Origin: Woeseiaceae bacterium
Lineage (GTDB): Bacteria; Pseudomonadota; Gammaproteobacteria; Steroidobacterales; Woeseiaceae
Reading direction: 5' to 3'
Assembly (NCBI GenBank): GCA_028279985.1
Contig: JANQMR010000011.1
Coordinates: 1-64,000, forward strand
Length of the DNA stretch: 64,000 nucleotides
Part shown: positions 44,595 to 52,787 of the stretch, one piece after another
How the letters are laid out: every line of letters starts with the position of its first letter
How positions within the stretch are numbered: position 1 is the first letter of the stretch
The notes under the pieces: generated by a model
What the model was told of the DNA's origin: nothing
The model's database searches: none
What the model saw: only the letters and a program-made list of their open reading frames with translations
Translations under genes and position numbers: made by a program

Positions 44595-47249
44595 TCATGC
44601 GGCCTCCGGTTCTGCACCAGAATCGGCAAACACACCCTGCCGGTCGAGTTTCGGAAACAGCCAGGGCCCGGCCCAGGCCATGATCGCCGGCAGCAGGATC
44701 AGCGTCGTCGCGCCGGACAATGCCATGATCGCGGCCATGAACGCGCCGACTGTGATGTAGGGCACCAGCGGGGCAAAAAACAGCGGCGTAAAGCCGATTG
44801 CGATCACGATCGCGTTCCTCGCGATTGCCCTCGCCGGTTCCTCGAAGACCTTCGGCATTGCAACATCGAAGCTGACATGGGTCGCCAGCAAGGCACGCGT
44901 GCGCTCGATGAAATGGATCGCAAAATCCACCGACAGACCCAACGTCAGCGCGGACAGCACGGCAATCGGCATGTCGTAATCCTTACCGATCCAGCCGACG
45001 ATGCCGTACACCGTAAGTATCGTCACCGACAGCGGAATCATCGCCAACAGACCGACTCGCAGACTCCGAAACAACAAGGCCATCATCACGAACACCGCGA
45101 GGAACGCGCCGAGCAAGCTCGTCAACATGCCCTTGACCATCGCGTCCTGCCAGATCACGTTGATGAAAGTCTTGCCGGCCCAGCGCAGCTCGACATCGGC
45201 CGGCAGCGGGTTCGCCTCAAGATAATCGTCGAGCCCGCGCATAACCCGGTTCATATCCTGGTTGTCACCGCTTTTGAGCTGCAACCAGACGGCCGTTGCC
45301 GTGAAATCGGGTGTGACCATGTGCCAGAGATCGCCGGGGCGGTGTGAGGACTGGTATTGCAACAGGGTTTGCGCAACTGCCGGCACCGTCGCCGGAATCT
45401 GATAGTCGGCCGCCTCGCCGCCCCGAAGCTCCCGGTTCACGACTTTGACCACGTCGGGTAAGGCGTTGGTTTTGCCGACGTAACCGGATTCGGCCAACAC
45501 CTGTTGTAACTCGGCAACCCGCTGCAGCACATCCGGGCGTTGAAAATACTTCGATTCGACCTGCGCCTCCTCGGCAAGCGCCATCAGGCGCTCGAGCAGG
45601 TCGGCAACGTCCGGATCGCCCGTGTCGAACAGCGCGTCGTCCACGGCGCCGATCAACTCGCCGAAATAGGCGCCGACGTCGTCAGCTTCGGCTTCGACCC
45701 GTTCGCGCAGCGAGGTGATCATGCCGTCGGCGGCCGCAGTCCCGGCCGCGATCGCGTCCTCATTAGCCGCGGTCCCGGCGGCATCCAGGAGCTCTTTAGC
45801 CGTTTCGCGAAACCGACCGACGGTTTCGCCGGGGTCGCGGCTGAGTACCAGAAAAGCGTCGTAGGTACCGGCGAAATGTTCGTTCAGCACCCGGTCGGCA
45901 ACCCGGATCGGATGGCTGGCCTTGAACCAGCGCACCGGGTTGTCGTTGACCTGGATGTGATAAATACCGGCCGCGCTCACGGCGATGACGGCAACCGCAA
46001 CGCCGGTGATCAGCTTGCCGTGAGCCAGCGACCAGGCACCGACGCGGCGCAAGGTCCGCGCCAGCGGCGTATCGGTGTGGGGCGTCTTGTGCCGGGAGAC
46101 GAGCTTTGCCAGCGAAGCGGGCCGCATACGCACGATGTAAGCCGGTATCAGGAAGATCGTCAACACAAATGCCAGCAGGATGCCGAAAGCGACAAAGGCG
46201 CCGAAAATCTGTACCGGCGGTATCGGCGTCAACAGCAGCGACAGGAAACCCACAGCCGACGTCAGCGAGGTGAACAACATTGGCGTGAACAGGTGCCCGA
46301 GCACCTGGCGTATCACGGCCTTGGGTTCCTTGCCGTCTTCGTAATGATCGGCAAACTCGGACATGATATGCACCGAATCGACGACCGCAATCGGCATCAG
46401 GAAAATCGGGATCATCGAACTCATGATGTGCACGGTGAAGCCCATGCCGATCAAAAGCCCCATCGTGATCACGACGGTGGCCATCGCCACCAGCATGGGC
46501 GCGACGACCAGCACGGCGCTGCGGAAAAAGTACAACATCAAGACAAAAATCATCAGCCCGGCGAGCGGCGCCGAAATCCCCATCTGCACGAACATGTCGT
46601 GACCGAAGGTGTCCTCCGCGACCGGCAGCCCGGTGATGTGATAAACGTCGTCACCATGGCCGAGCTCGGCGGTCAGCTCGTGTATCCGTTGCGAAATCGG
46701 ATAACTCAGATCCTTGCTTTCGATCGGCACGTAGATCCCGGCGGCTTTGCCATCGCCGGATACCAGCGTATCCATCAGCAACGGCAGCCGGCTGACTTTG
46801 TCGCGGATATCGAGTGCCTGGCGCTCGGTGACAGGCGCCTCTTTCATCATCCACTCGAAACGAATCGTGCCCGGCCCGACTTGGGACAGATTGTCCACCT
46901 CGGCCAGCGACATCAGGTCCGGAGCGATGACGCCGTCGATCTCGAGGATCGCGCGGCCGAGGCGATGCAGCGCGCCCAGTGAATCGACGTTGTAAATACC
47001 GTTTGGATGACGGTCGTTGACGAGGCCCAGCACAATCGTGTCGTGCAGGGCAAAACGGTCCTCGACCTGGTTGTGAAACACCCGGTCCGGTTGGTCCACG
47101 GGCAACATGTTCTCCGGGTCAGTGTCGATCCGGATCCCGGCCATCAGTGCGCCGGTGACCAGCGTCACGACCAGCACGGCAAAATAAACCGCGCGCGGCC
47201 GTTCCGTGGCCAGTCGGGATACGTTGTCTCCTATCGGGCCGGCGATCAC
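44595..47249 (-). CDS. RND-superfamily exporter (MMPL/HpnN-like)
   Basis: The 884-residue protein has two repeats of one plus five membrane helices with large periplasmic loops. Motifs include DTDPENMLPVDQP, PIFLMPIAVVDSVHIMSEFA with the conserved Asp, SAVGFLSLLLTPIPPVQIFG, and in the second half VLSALTLGLSVDFAIHFIER. It probably exports a hydrophobic molecule using the proton gradient. GTG 47249 has GAGGAG six bases upstream and gives the usual short cytoplasmic start (MIAGPIGDNVSRL). It heads a minus-strand operon with LolA-like, barrel and DUF2892 genes, divergent from an ArsR regulator. Confidence 0.9.
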   Translation of the reverse strand: MIAGPIGDNVSRLATERPRAVYFAVLVVTLVTGALMAGIRIDTDPENMLPVDQPDRVFHNQVEDRFALHDTIVLGLVNDRHPNGIYNVDSLGALHRLGRAILEIDGVIAPDLMSLAEVDNLSQVGPGTIRFEWMMKEAPVTERQALDIRDKVSRLPLLMDTLVSGDGKAAGIYVPIESKDLSYPISQRIHELTAELGHGDDVYHITGLPVAEDTFGHDMFVQMGISAPLAGLMIFVLMLYFFRSAVLVVAPMLVAMATVVITMGLLIGMGFTVHIMSSMIPIFLMPIAVVDSVHIMSEFADHYEDGKEPKAVIRQVLGHLFTPMLFTSLTSAVGFLSLLLTPIPPVQIFGAFVAFGILLAFVLTIFLIPAYIVRMRPASLAKLVSRHKTPHTDTPLARTLRRVGAWSLAHGKLITGVAVAVIAVSAAGIYHIQVNDNPVRWFKASHPIRVADRVLNEHFAGTYDAFLVLSRDPGETVGRFRETAKELLDAAGTAANEDAIAAGTAAADGMITSLRERVEAEADDVGAYFGELIGAVDDALFDTGDPDVADLLERLMALAEEAQVESKYFQRPDVLQRVAELQQVLAESGYVGKTNALPDVVKVVNRELRGGEAADYQIPATVPAVAQTLLQYQSSHRPGDLWHMVTPDFTATAVWLQLKSGDNQDMNRVMRGLDDYLEANPLPADVELRWAGKTFINVIWQDAMVKGMLTSLLGAFLAVFVMMALLFRSLRVGLLAMIPLSVTILTVYGIVGWIGKDYDMPIAVLSALTLGLSVDFAIHFIERTRALLATHVSFDVAMPKVFEEPARAIARNAIVIAIGFTPLFFAPLVPYITVGAFMAAIMALSGATTLILLPAIMAWAGPWLFPKLDRQGVFADSGAEPEAA

Positions 47250-47426
47250 GTTTACTCCTCGGGGCGGCTTGCGTCCAATATCTTCGACCGGGTCAATCCC
47301 CCGATGCCGAACACGGCGTCGATGCCGGGAAAGGCAGGCAGGATCCTCATGATTTCTGCTCGATCCCCGAGTGGTCAGCTCATGGACGATTCGCACATTA
47401 TATTTACTTTTTCTAATTTAGTCTAT

Positions 47427-47452
47427 ACTAATTTATTTACTTCTAAATTAGT
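47427..47452. promoter_or_regulatory. ArsR-type operator ACTAATTTA-N8-TAAATTAGT
   Basis: Perfect 9-base arms (47427-47435, 47444-47452) lie in very AT-rich sequence between the ArsR gene and the RND operon. A further CTAATTTAG lies at 47413-47421. Placement 33 bases before the ArsR start suits repression of both directions. Confidence 0.65.
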
Positions 47453-47484
47453 ATGGTCTATATTGTTCCTGCCCCGGAGGCCGA

Positions 47485-47838
47485 GTGGACGAGGGCATGG
47501 CAACGAACTCGAAACAGGCTACGAAGCAACGTGTTACAGGCGCCGACCTGGGGCAGATGCGCACGCACGCGGCTGACGCGGCCGGTCTGATGCGGGCACT
47601 GGGCAACGAGAGCCGGCTGATGATCCTCTGTACGCTGGCGAACGGTCCGCTGTCGGTGGGCCAGCTCAACGAGATGATTCCATTGAGTCAGTCGGCGCTG
47701 TCGCAGCAGCTTGCGCGCTTGCGCCGCGAGGGGCTGGTCGAGACTCGACGCGAATCGCAAACCATCTATTATTCGATCTGCCCCGGCCCGGCCGACCGGA
47801 TCATTCACCTCCTGCACGAGATGTTTTGCAGCACGTAG
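47485..47838 (+). CDS. ArsR-family regulator, BigR/SqrR-like
   Basis: The 117-residue protein is a winged helix of the ArsR type: LMRALGNESRLMILCTLANGP, SVGQLNEMIPLSQSALSQQL, ARLRREGLVETRRESQTIYY. It has Cys in MILCTL and near the C-terminus (FCST), the two positions that form the persulfide-sensing pair in BigR, SqrR and YgaV; a third is in SICPG. It lacks the metal motif ELCVCDL. Inference: senses sulfane sulfur or oxidants and represses the divergent RND operon, which ends with a YgaP-like DUF2892 gene. GTG 47485 follows GGAGG; ATG 47497 is an alternative. Confidence 0.82.
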   Translation: MDEGMATNSKQATKQRVTGADLGQMRTHAADAAGLMRALGNESRLMILCTLANGPLSVGQLNEMIPLSQSALSQQLARLRREGLVETRRESQTIYYSICPGPADRIIHLLHEMFCST

Positions 47839-47899
47839 CCGTCCGCAACGCGTTAGACTTGCCTGCTCGTCATTGTTTCGGCACGACACAGGAGCAGGC

Positions 47900-48358
47900 A
47901 TGGCCAAGACGGTACCGATCGAGGAATTCGCCAGGCTGGCGGGCACGGAATTGCCGCCGTCGAAATGGCTGGAGATCACCCAGGACCGGGTCGATCAGTT
48001 CGCCGATGCAACCAACGACCACCAGTTCATCCACGTCAAGCCGCTCAAAGCGAAACTGACGCCTTTCGGCGGCACGATCGCACACGGTTTTCTTACGCTG
48101 TCCTTGCTCACCGATTTGATGTCGGACGGTGCACCGATACCGGAAGGCCACAAGATGACAATCAACTACGGCTCCGACAAGGTTCGTTACCTGAACGCGG
48201 TGCGTGTCGGTAAACGCATACGCGCGCAGCGGAAGATTGTAGAGGTGACCGAGAAAAAGCCCGGCCGCTGGCTGGTCAAAACCGAAGCGTCGGTCGAGAT
48301 CGAGGGTGAGGAAACGCCCGCGCTGATCGCCGAAGTCCTGATGATGCACATCGTCTGA
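47900..48358 (+). CDS. MaoC-family (R)-hydratase, NodN-like
   Basis: The 152-residue protein has the hot-dog hydratase motif DQFADATNDHQFIHVKPLKA with catalytic Asp and His, then GGTIAHGFLTLSLLTDLMSD and NYGSDKVRYLNAVRVGKRIR, typical of MaoC/NodN proteins that hydrate enoyl-CoA. ATG 47900 has GGAG six bases upstream. The next gene, an MDR-family oxidoreductase, starts three bases after its stop, so the two are co-transcribed. Confidence 0.9.
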   Translation: MAKTVPIEEFARLAGTELPPSKWLEITQDRVDQFADATNDHQFIHVKPLKAKLTPFGGTIAHGFLTLSLLTDLMSDGAPIPEGHKMTINYGSDKVRYLNAVRVGKRIRAQRKIVEVTEKKPGRWLVKTEASVEIEGEETPALIAEVLMMHIV

Positions 48359-48361
48359 GCC

Positions 48362-49336
48362 GTGCGCGCGCTGGTCTGCAAACAGTACGGTTCGCCGGAC
48401 GACCTCGTTGTCGAGGATTTGCCGGACCCGGTGCCGGGGCCCGGCCAGCTCATCGTCGACGTGGCGGCAGCGGGCATCAACTTCCCGGACGTGCTGCTGA
48501 TCGGCGGCAAGTATCAGATCAAAAACCCGCTGCCTTTCGTGCCGGGCCGCGAAGCGGCCGGAGTGGTCGCAGGCGTGGGCGACGGGGTCGACACGTTCAA
48601 ACCCGGCGACCGTGTGATCGCATTACCCGAAACCGGCGCCTTCGCCGAAAAATGTCTGGTCGATGCGACGCTGGTGACGCCCATGCCCGATACGATGGAC
48701 TACGCCCAGGCGGCGGGATTCACGATCACCTACGGCACGAGCTATCACGCGCTCAAGCAAAGCGCCGGACTGGAACCGGGCGAGACGGTGCTGGTACTGG
48801 GCGCGGCCGGCGGCGTCGGGATCACTGCCGTCGAAATCGCGAAGGCCATGGGCGCGCGCGTGATCGCCGCGGCCAGCAGCGAGGACAAGCTCGAGTTCGC
48901 GCGCTCGGCGGGCGCCGACGAGACGATCAACTACACCGAGACCAGTCTGCGTAGTGCCGTCAGGGATCGGGTCGGCAAGGGCGTGAACGTGATTTACGAT
49001 CCGGTGGGCGGCAAACTGGCTGAGGAAGCCTTGCGCGCACTGGCCTGGCACGGCCGTTACCTGGTGGTCGGATTCGCCAGCGGCGAGATCCCACGATTCC
49101 CGGCGAACCTGGCGCTGTTGAAGGAAGCGAGCATCATCGGCGTCTGGTGGGGTACCTGGGCGCAGAAAAACCCGGAACGGCAGGCTCAAAACATGCATGA
49201 GCTGGCGGAACTCGTCGAAGCAGGCAAGCTCGAGCCGCGCGTGACCGGATCCTACACACTGGACGACTTCAGCCGCGCGTTTCGCGCGATCACCGAAAGA
49301 CGCGTACTCGGTAAGGTCGTGTTTCGTATGAATTGA
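48362..49336 (+). CDS. Zinc-free MDR NADPH:quinone oxidoreductase-like protein
   Basis: The 324-residue protein starts with GTG (MRALVCKQYGSPDDLVVED) and has GINFPDVLLIGGKYQIKNPL, cited as NFPDVLLIGGKYQ, and the nucleotide-binding LVLGAAGGVGITAVEIAKAM (AAGGVG, NADP preference). The absence of zinc-binding Cys residues fits quinone oxidoreductase or enoyl reductase members. It probably acts with the MaoC hydratase upstream in acyl-CoA or quinone metabolism. The gap of three bases shows an operon. Confidence 0.88.
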   Translation: MRALVCKQYGSPDDLVVEDLPDPVPGPGQLIVDVAAAGINFPDVLLIGGKYQIKNPLPFVPGREAAGVVAGVGDGVDTFKPGDRVIALPETGAFAEKCLVDATLVTPMPDTMDYAQAAGFTITYGTSYHALKQSAGLEPGETVLVLGAAGGVGITAVEIAKAMGARVIAAASSEDKLEFARSAGADETINYTETSLRSAVRDRVGKGVNVIYDPVGGKLAEEALRALAWHGRYLVVGFASGEIPRFPANLALLKEASIIGVWWGTWAQKNPERQAQNMHELAELVEAGKLEPRVTGSYTLDDFSRAFRAITERRVLGKVVFRMN

Positions 49337-49465
49337 TGTGCCGCGCCGCCGACCAGGCGATGAGCGACATCAGCGCGGACATCGTCAATTTCCTGTCGGA
49401 TACCAACTAGCGACGGTCGATGCGTCTATCTCGCTGGAACCGGGGTTTCCGGTAAACCGGCACGG

Positions 49466-50221
49466 CTAGCCCAGCGTCGCGCCGCCGTCCATGACCAGCG
49501 TCGTACCGGTGGTGTACGCAGCTTCGTCGGAGACCAGGAACAGTACGCCGCCGACCATGTCCGCGGGCTGCGCGGCGCGGGACACCGGCAAGCGCGAAAT
49601 CCACTTTTGCACGCTCGGATCTTCGATCAAGGCCTCGGCCAGCTTGGTGTCCACCATACCGGGGCAGATGGCGTTGACACGAATACCCGCCCGGCCGTAT
49701 TCCTTGGCGAACGCCTTGGTCAGATTGACGAGGCCCGCCTTGGTCGCCGAGTAAACGGCCTGCCCCGGCAGCGCGTTGATCGCCGCGATCGACGCCACGT
49801 TGACGATACGCCCGCCGCCGCTTTCGATCATCAGCGGCACCGCATGGCTCATCATGTAATACGGGCCCTTGAGGTTGACGTCAATCGTCTTCTCGAAGGC
49901 CTCCGGCGGCAGGGTCGCGGCGGGACCCGAATAGGGATTGGTGCCGGCATTGTTGATCAGTATGTCGAGGCGGCCGAGCTCGTCGCCGATGAAGGCGAAC
50001 AAGGCCTCGATGTCTGCGAGCTCGCCGGCGTGGCAACGACGCGCCAGGGCATCGCCGCCATTGTCGACGATCGCATCCCGGACCGCTTCGACGGACTCGA
50101 GCTTGCGACTGGTCAGAATCACCTTGGCGCCGCAATCCGCAAGCCCGTGCGCGATGGCTGCGCCGATGCCGCGCGAGGCGCCGTTGACCAGCGCCACCCT
50201 GCCAGACAGATTCGTTTTCAA
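49466..50221 (-). CDS. Short-chain dehydrogenase/reductase
   Basis: The 251-residue protein has the SDR cofactor motif VNGASRGIGAAIAHGLA (GASRGIG), NNAGTNP, catalytic Ser in IVNVASIAAI and YxxxK in YSATKAGLVNLTK. The C-terminal end GTTLVMDGGATLG is typical of FabG-like 3-oxoacyl or secondary alcohol dehydrogenases. I chose TTG 50221 (MKTNLSGRVALVNG) because GGAG lies seven bases upstream and an SDR begins near there; an open frame to 50368 includes a 12-bp tandem array and is not supported. The substrate is unknown. Confidence 0.9.
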   Translation of the reverse strand: MKTNLSGRVALVNGASRGIGAAIAHGLADCGAKVILTSRKLESVEAVRDAIVDNGGDALARRCHAGELADIEALFAFIGDELGRLDILINNAGTNPYSGPAATLPPEAFEKTIDVNLKGPYYMMSHAVPLMIESGGGRIVNVASIAAINALPGQAVYSATKAGLVNLTKAFAKEYGRAGIRVNAICPGMVDTKLAEALIEDPSVQKWISRLPVSRAAQPADMVGGVLFLVSDEAAYTTGTTLVMDGGATLG

Positions 50222-50251
50222 TAGTCTTCTCCCGACGACAGAACCGTGCGG

Positions 50252-50287
50252 CCAATCGCCTTGCAAACCCCTTTGCCAATCCCCTTG
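50252..50287. repeat. Three 12-bp tandem units upstream of SDR gene
   Basis: Units CCAATCGCCTTG (50252), CAAACCCCTTTG (50264) and CCAATCCCCTTG (50276) are in exact 12-base register and lie about 30 bases 5' of the minus-strand SDR start codon. Confidence 0.75.
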
Positions 50288-50506
50288 CCGATTCATGATC
50301 GACCCGGGCGAGTGCCCGGCGGTCCGATGCAGTAACATACGCCAGGCAAGAGAGAGCGTACAATGCAACGAAGCACAATAAAACGATTCGAAGTAAGACT
50401 TCGCAATGAAACCGCAATGAAAAGATGCGCAGCAAACCGAAAGATACTAACCGCCGCCGAACAGCAGCCGGTGATCGGACGACAGCCTAGCTGATATAGC
50501 GCCAAC

Positions 50507-51514
50507 GTGCCGCGCAAAACCACTCAACGGGAAGTCCGGGATGTCGCCGAGCGTTACGCGGTTGCAATCACGCCCGTCATGCGCGAATTGATCGACGCCG
50601 GCGCTGCCCGCGGCCCGATCGCCAAACAGTTCCTGCCCGATACGCGGGAACTGATCCACCGCCCCGACGAGCTATCCGACCCGACCGGTGACGATCGCCA
50701 CTCGCCGGTCGAGGGGATCGTACACCGGTACCCGGACCGCGTGCTGTTGATGCCGGTCAAGGTCTGCCCGGTTTACTGCCGTTACTGTTTCCGGCGCGAA
50801 ACCGTCGGCACCGGCGAGCACGCCTTGCTCGGCGAGGCCGAGCTCACCGCCGCCCTCGACTACATCCGCGCAGAGCCCGGGATCTGGGAAGTCATCCTGT
50901 CGGGCGGCGACCCGCTGATCCTGTCGCAACGGCGGCTGTCTTCGATTCTCCGCCGGCTGCGCGAGATTCCGCACGTCAGAATCGTCCGAATACACAGCCG
51001 GGTGCCGCTGGTGGCGCCCGACCGGATTAGCCGATCGCTGTGCCGCGAGCTGCGCGCCGCCGCGCCGCTGTTCGTCGTCTTGCATTGCAATCATCGGGAC
51101 GAGTTCACCGAAGCCGGCGAACGCGCTTGCGCGATGCTGATCGATGCCGGCGTGCCGATGCTGTCGCAATCGGTGCTGCTGCGGGGAATCAATGACGATG
51201 CGGCAACCCTGGAGCGCCTGTTCCGGCGGCTGGTCGAAAACAGGATAAAACCGTACTACCTGCATCACATGGACCGCGCGCCGGGTACGTCCCACTTCCG
51301 AACGGACATCGCCAAGGGACGCGCGCTGACCGAAGCCTTGCGCGGACGCGTGTCGGGACTCTGCCAACCGACTTACGTGCTCGACATTCCGGGCGGATAC
51401 GGCAAAACCCCGCTGTCGCCCGAATACGCGCAACGCGGGGACGACGGCTGCTGGCAGGTCCGCGACTATCTGGATTCACGGCACCGCTACGAGGAACGGC
51501 ACGAGGACGACTGA
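50507..51514 (+). CDS. Lysine 2,3-aminomutase-like radical SAM enzyme (KamA family)
   Basis: The 335-residue protein has the radical SAM cluster motif CPVYCRYCFRRETVG (CxxxCxxC), the KamA-type LSGGDPLIL, VRIVRIHSRVPLVAPDRI and the C-terminal PLP lysine region LDIPGGYGKTPLSP. It should move the alpha-amino group of lysine to beta-lysine; the EpmB homologue that modifies elongation factor P is a close relative, but its usual motif CSVHCRYCFRR differs. No EpmA or EF-P gene lies nearby. GTG 50507 (MPRKTTQREVRDV) has no strong ribosome site. It stands alone between the SDR and OmpW genes. Confidence 0.85.
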   Translation: MPRKTTQREVRDVAERYAVAITPVMRELIDAGAARGPIAKQFLPDTRELIHRPDELSDPTGDDRHSPVEGIVHRYPDRVLLMPVKVCPVYCRYCFRRETVGTGEHALLGEAELTAALDYIRAEPGIWEVILSGGDPLILSQRRLSSILRRLREIPHVRIVRIHSRVPLVAPDRISRSLCRELRAAAPLFVVLHCNHRDEFTEAGERACAMLIDAGVPMLSQSVLLRGINDDAATLERLFRRLVENRIKPYYLHHMDRAPGTSHFRTDIAKGRALTEALRGRVSGLCQPTYVLDIPGGYGKTPLSPEYAQRGDDGCWQVRDYLDSRHRYEERHEDD

Positions 51515-51602
51515 CCGAACGGTCGCGAGGAGCCCTCAACCTCGATGTTACAGAAACCATTCGAGGGCAACACGGCGTAAATACCGCGGATGGCAGAGGA
51601 TC

Positions 51603-51632
51603 GAAAAAGGCCGGGGACATGGCGCCCCGGCC
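51603..51632 (-). terminator. Rho-independent terminator of ompW
   Basis: GGCCGGGG / CCCCGGCC (51609-51616 and 51625-51632) with an 8-base loop is followed on the minus strand by TTTTT. It lies 30 bases downstream of the OmpW stop codon. Confidence 0.85.
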
Positions 51633-51661
51633 AGATCGTGCTGGGCTGATGCCTGCCGGGC

Positions 51662-52273
51662 CTAGAACCGGTAGCCGACGTTGATGCTGTAGACGAACGG
51701 GTTGATGTCCACGGTGCCGAGATCCGCCCCGTCCAAGCTGGCGTCGCTTTCGATATTGATGTAGCGAAGATCGATGTTCAAAAGCCACTTGTCGTTGAAC
51801 TCGATGTCCGCGCCGAGCTGGGCCGCGAGCCCGAAGGAATCGTCCAGATCGAGATCGTCGCCCACGGCGGGATCGAGGTCCGTGCTGAAGAAGGTCGTGT
51901 AATTCACGCCCAGCCCGGCATACGGCCGGAAAGCGCCGTCGGGCAGGAAATGGTACTGCAACGATACCGTGGGCGGCAGGTGGTCGGTCTCGGCGATCTC
52001 GACGCCGTTGGCCTCGATGTCGTGCGAGAACGGCCAGGCGGCGAGGATGTCGAGCGCCCAGTTCTCGGTGAACAGGTAGGTGGCCGTCAAGGTCAGGCTC
52101 GTGCCGCTGTCGACCTCGAAGGTCGTGTCCCCGGCAACCAGATTGTCACTGTCCGGATCGACGATGCCGACGCCCGCGCGAAGTATCCATTGGCCCGCCT
52201 CGTTTGCGAAAGCCGGCGACGCGAAGACGGCGGCCATCGCGGCTACGGCCAGCGGTTTCAATACTGATTTCAT
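51662..52273 (-). CDS. OmpW-family outer-membrane protein
   Basis: The 203-residue protein has a signal peptide (LAVAAMAAVFASPAFANEA), LRAGVGIVDPDSDN, LTATYLFTENWALDILAAWP and the OmpW hallmark LPPTVSLQYHF, then FRPYAGLGVNYTTFF and a final VYSINVGYRF ending in Phe. It is an 8-stranded barrel with a hydrophobic channel, often linked to uptake of small hydrophobic molecules. It is monocistronic: a strong terminator follows it and an 11-bp-stem hairpin lies in its leader. Confidence 0.94.
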   Translation of the reverse strand: MKSVLKPLAVAAMAAVFASPAFANEAGQWILRAGVGIVDPDSDNLVAGDTTFEVDSGTSLTLTATYLFTENWALDILAAWPFSHDIEANGVEIAETDHLPPTVSLQYHFLPDGAFRPYAGLGVNYTTFFSTDLDPAVGDDLDLDDSFGLAAQLGADIEFNDKWLLNIDLRYINIESDASLDGADLGTVDINPFVYSINVGYRF

Positions 52274-52787
52274 GATGTTCCTCTCGAAGCTTCTTTAAAG
52301 ACTGCAGATTTAGACGCAAGCAACCCGGCCACCTTCGGATCGGCCGGGTTGCGGGCCGTGTACGATCACGGCGGCCGCGAGAGTCACACAAGGTTCGATG
52401 GAGCACCACTTCGGACATCACGTATTGGCGGCAATACGGGCTGGGCGACGGCGTTTTCAGACGCTGCGCGGAATCGCTTCGGCGGGCTCGAATGGATCCG
52501 GCCCCGCTACGACTGACCGGCGACTGACCGGCGACTGAGCACGCCGCCGCCGGGATCGGCCGCGACGGCCCGCTGCGTTGCATAAACGCAACAAAATGGG
52601 AATTTGCTTCGGATTCCACTAATTACTATTGAAAACACCCGGCCATATCCGCAGAATTGGCGCACCTGTCTTAATTTGACCACAGATCAAAAAGGGACGC
52701 GTCGAAGTGAAAGACCGCGTCAAAAACAAGAATCTGAAGTGCGCCAAAGATAACGACAGAAACAACTAACTAGCATAGGGACCCAAA
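52274..52787. other. Control region between ompW and TonB receptor
   Basis: This divergent 514-base gap holds a hairpin (52320-52352, arms GCAACCCGGCC / GGCCGGGTTGC, 11-base loop) in the ompW leader, an 11-bp tandem array (52510-52540) and a TTTGA-N7-TCAAA dyad (52675-52691) in AT-rich sequence 97 bases before the receptor ATG. AGGGACCC lies just before that ATG as ribosome site. Confidence 0.5.
52510..52540. repeat. 11-bp tandem array CGACTGACCGG
   Basis: Two identical CGACTGACCGG units (52510-52520, 52521-52531) are followed by a partial third (CGACTGAGC). It lies in the ompW/TonB-receptor divergent region. Confidence 0.8.

Noticed and set aside
49336-49410. A 24-codon frame overlapping the quinone reductase stop (TGATG)
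   Set aside because: The peptide (MCRAADQAMSDISADIVNFL..) looks like a fragment of something larger but is too short to assign.
52146-52619. A 157-codon minus-strand frame upstream of ompW
   Set aside because: It overlaps the OmpW signal peptide in another frame and has no ribosome site or domain.
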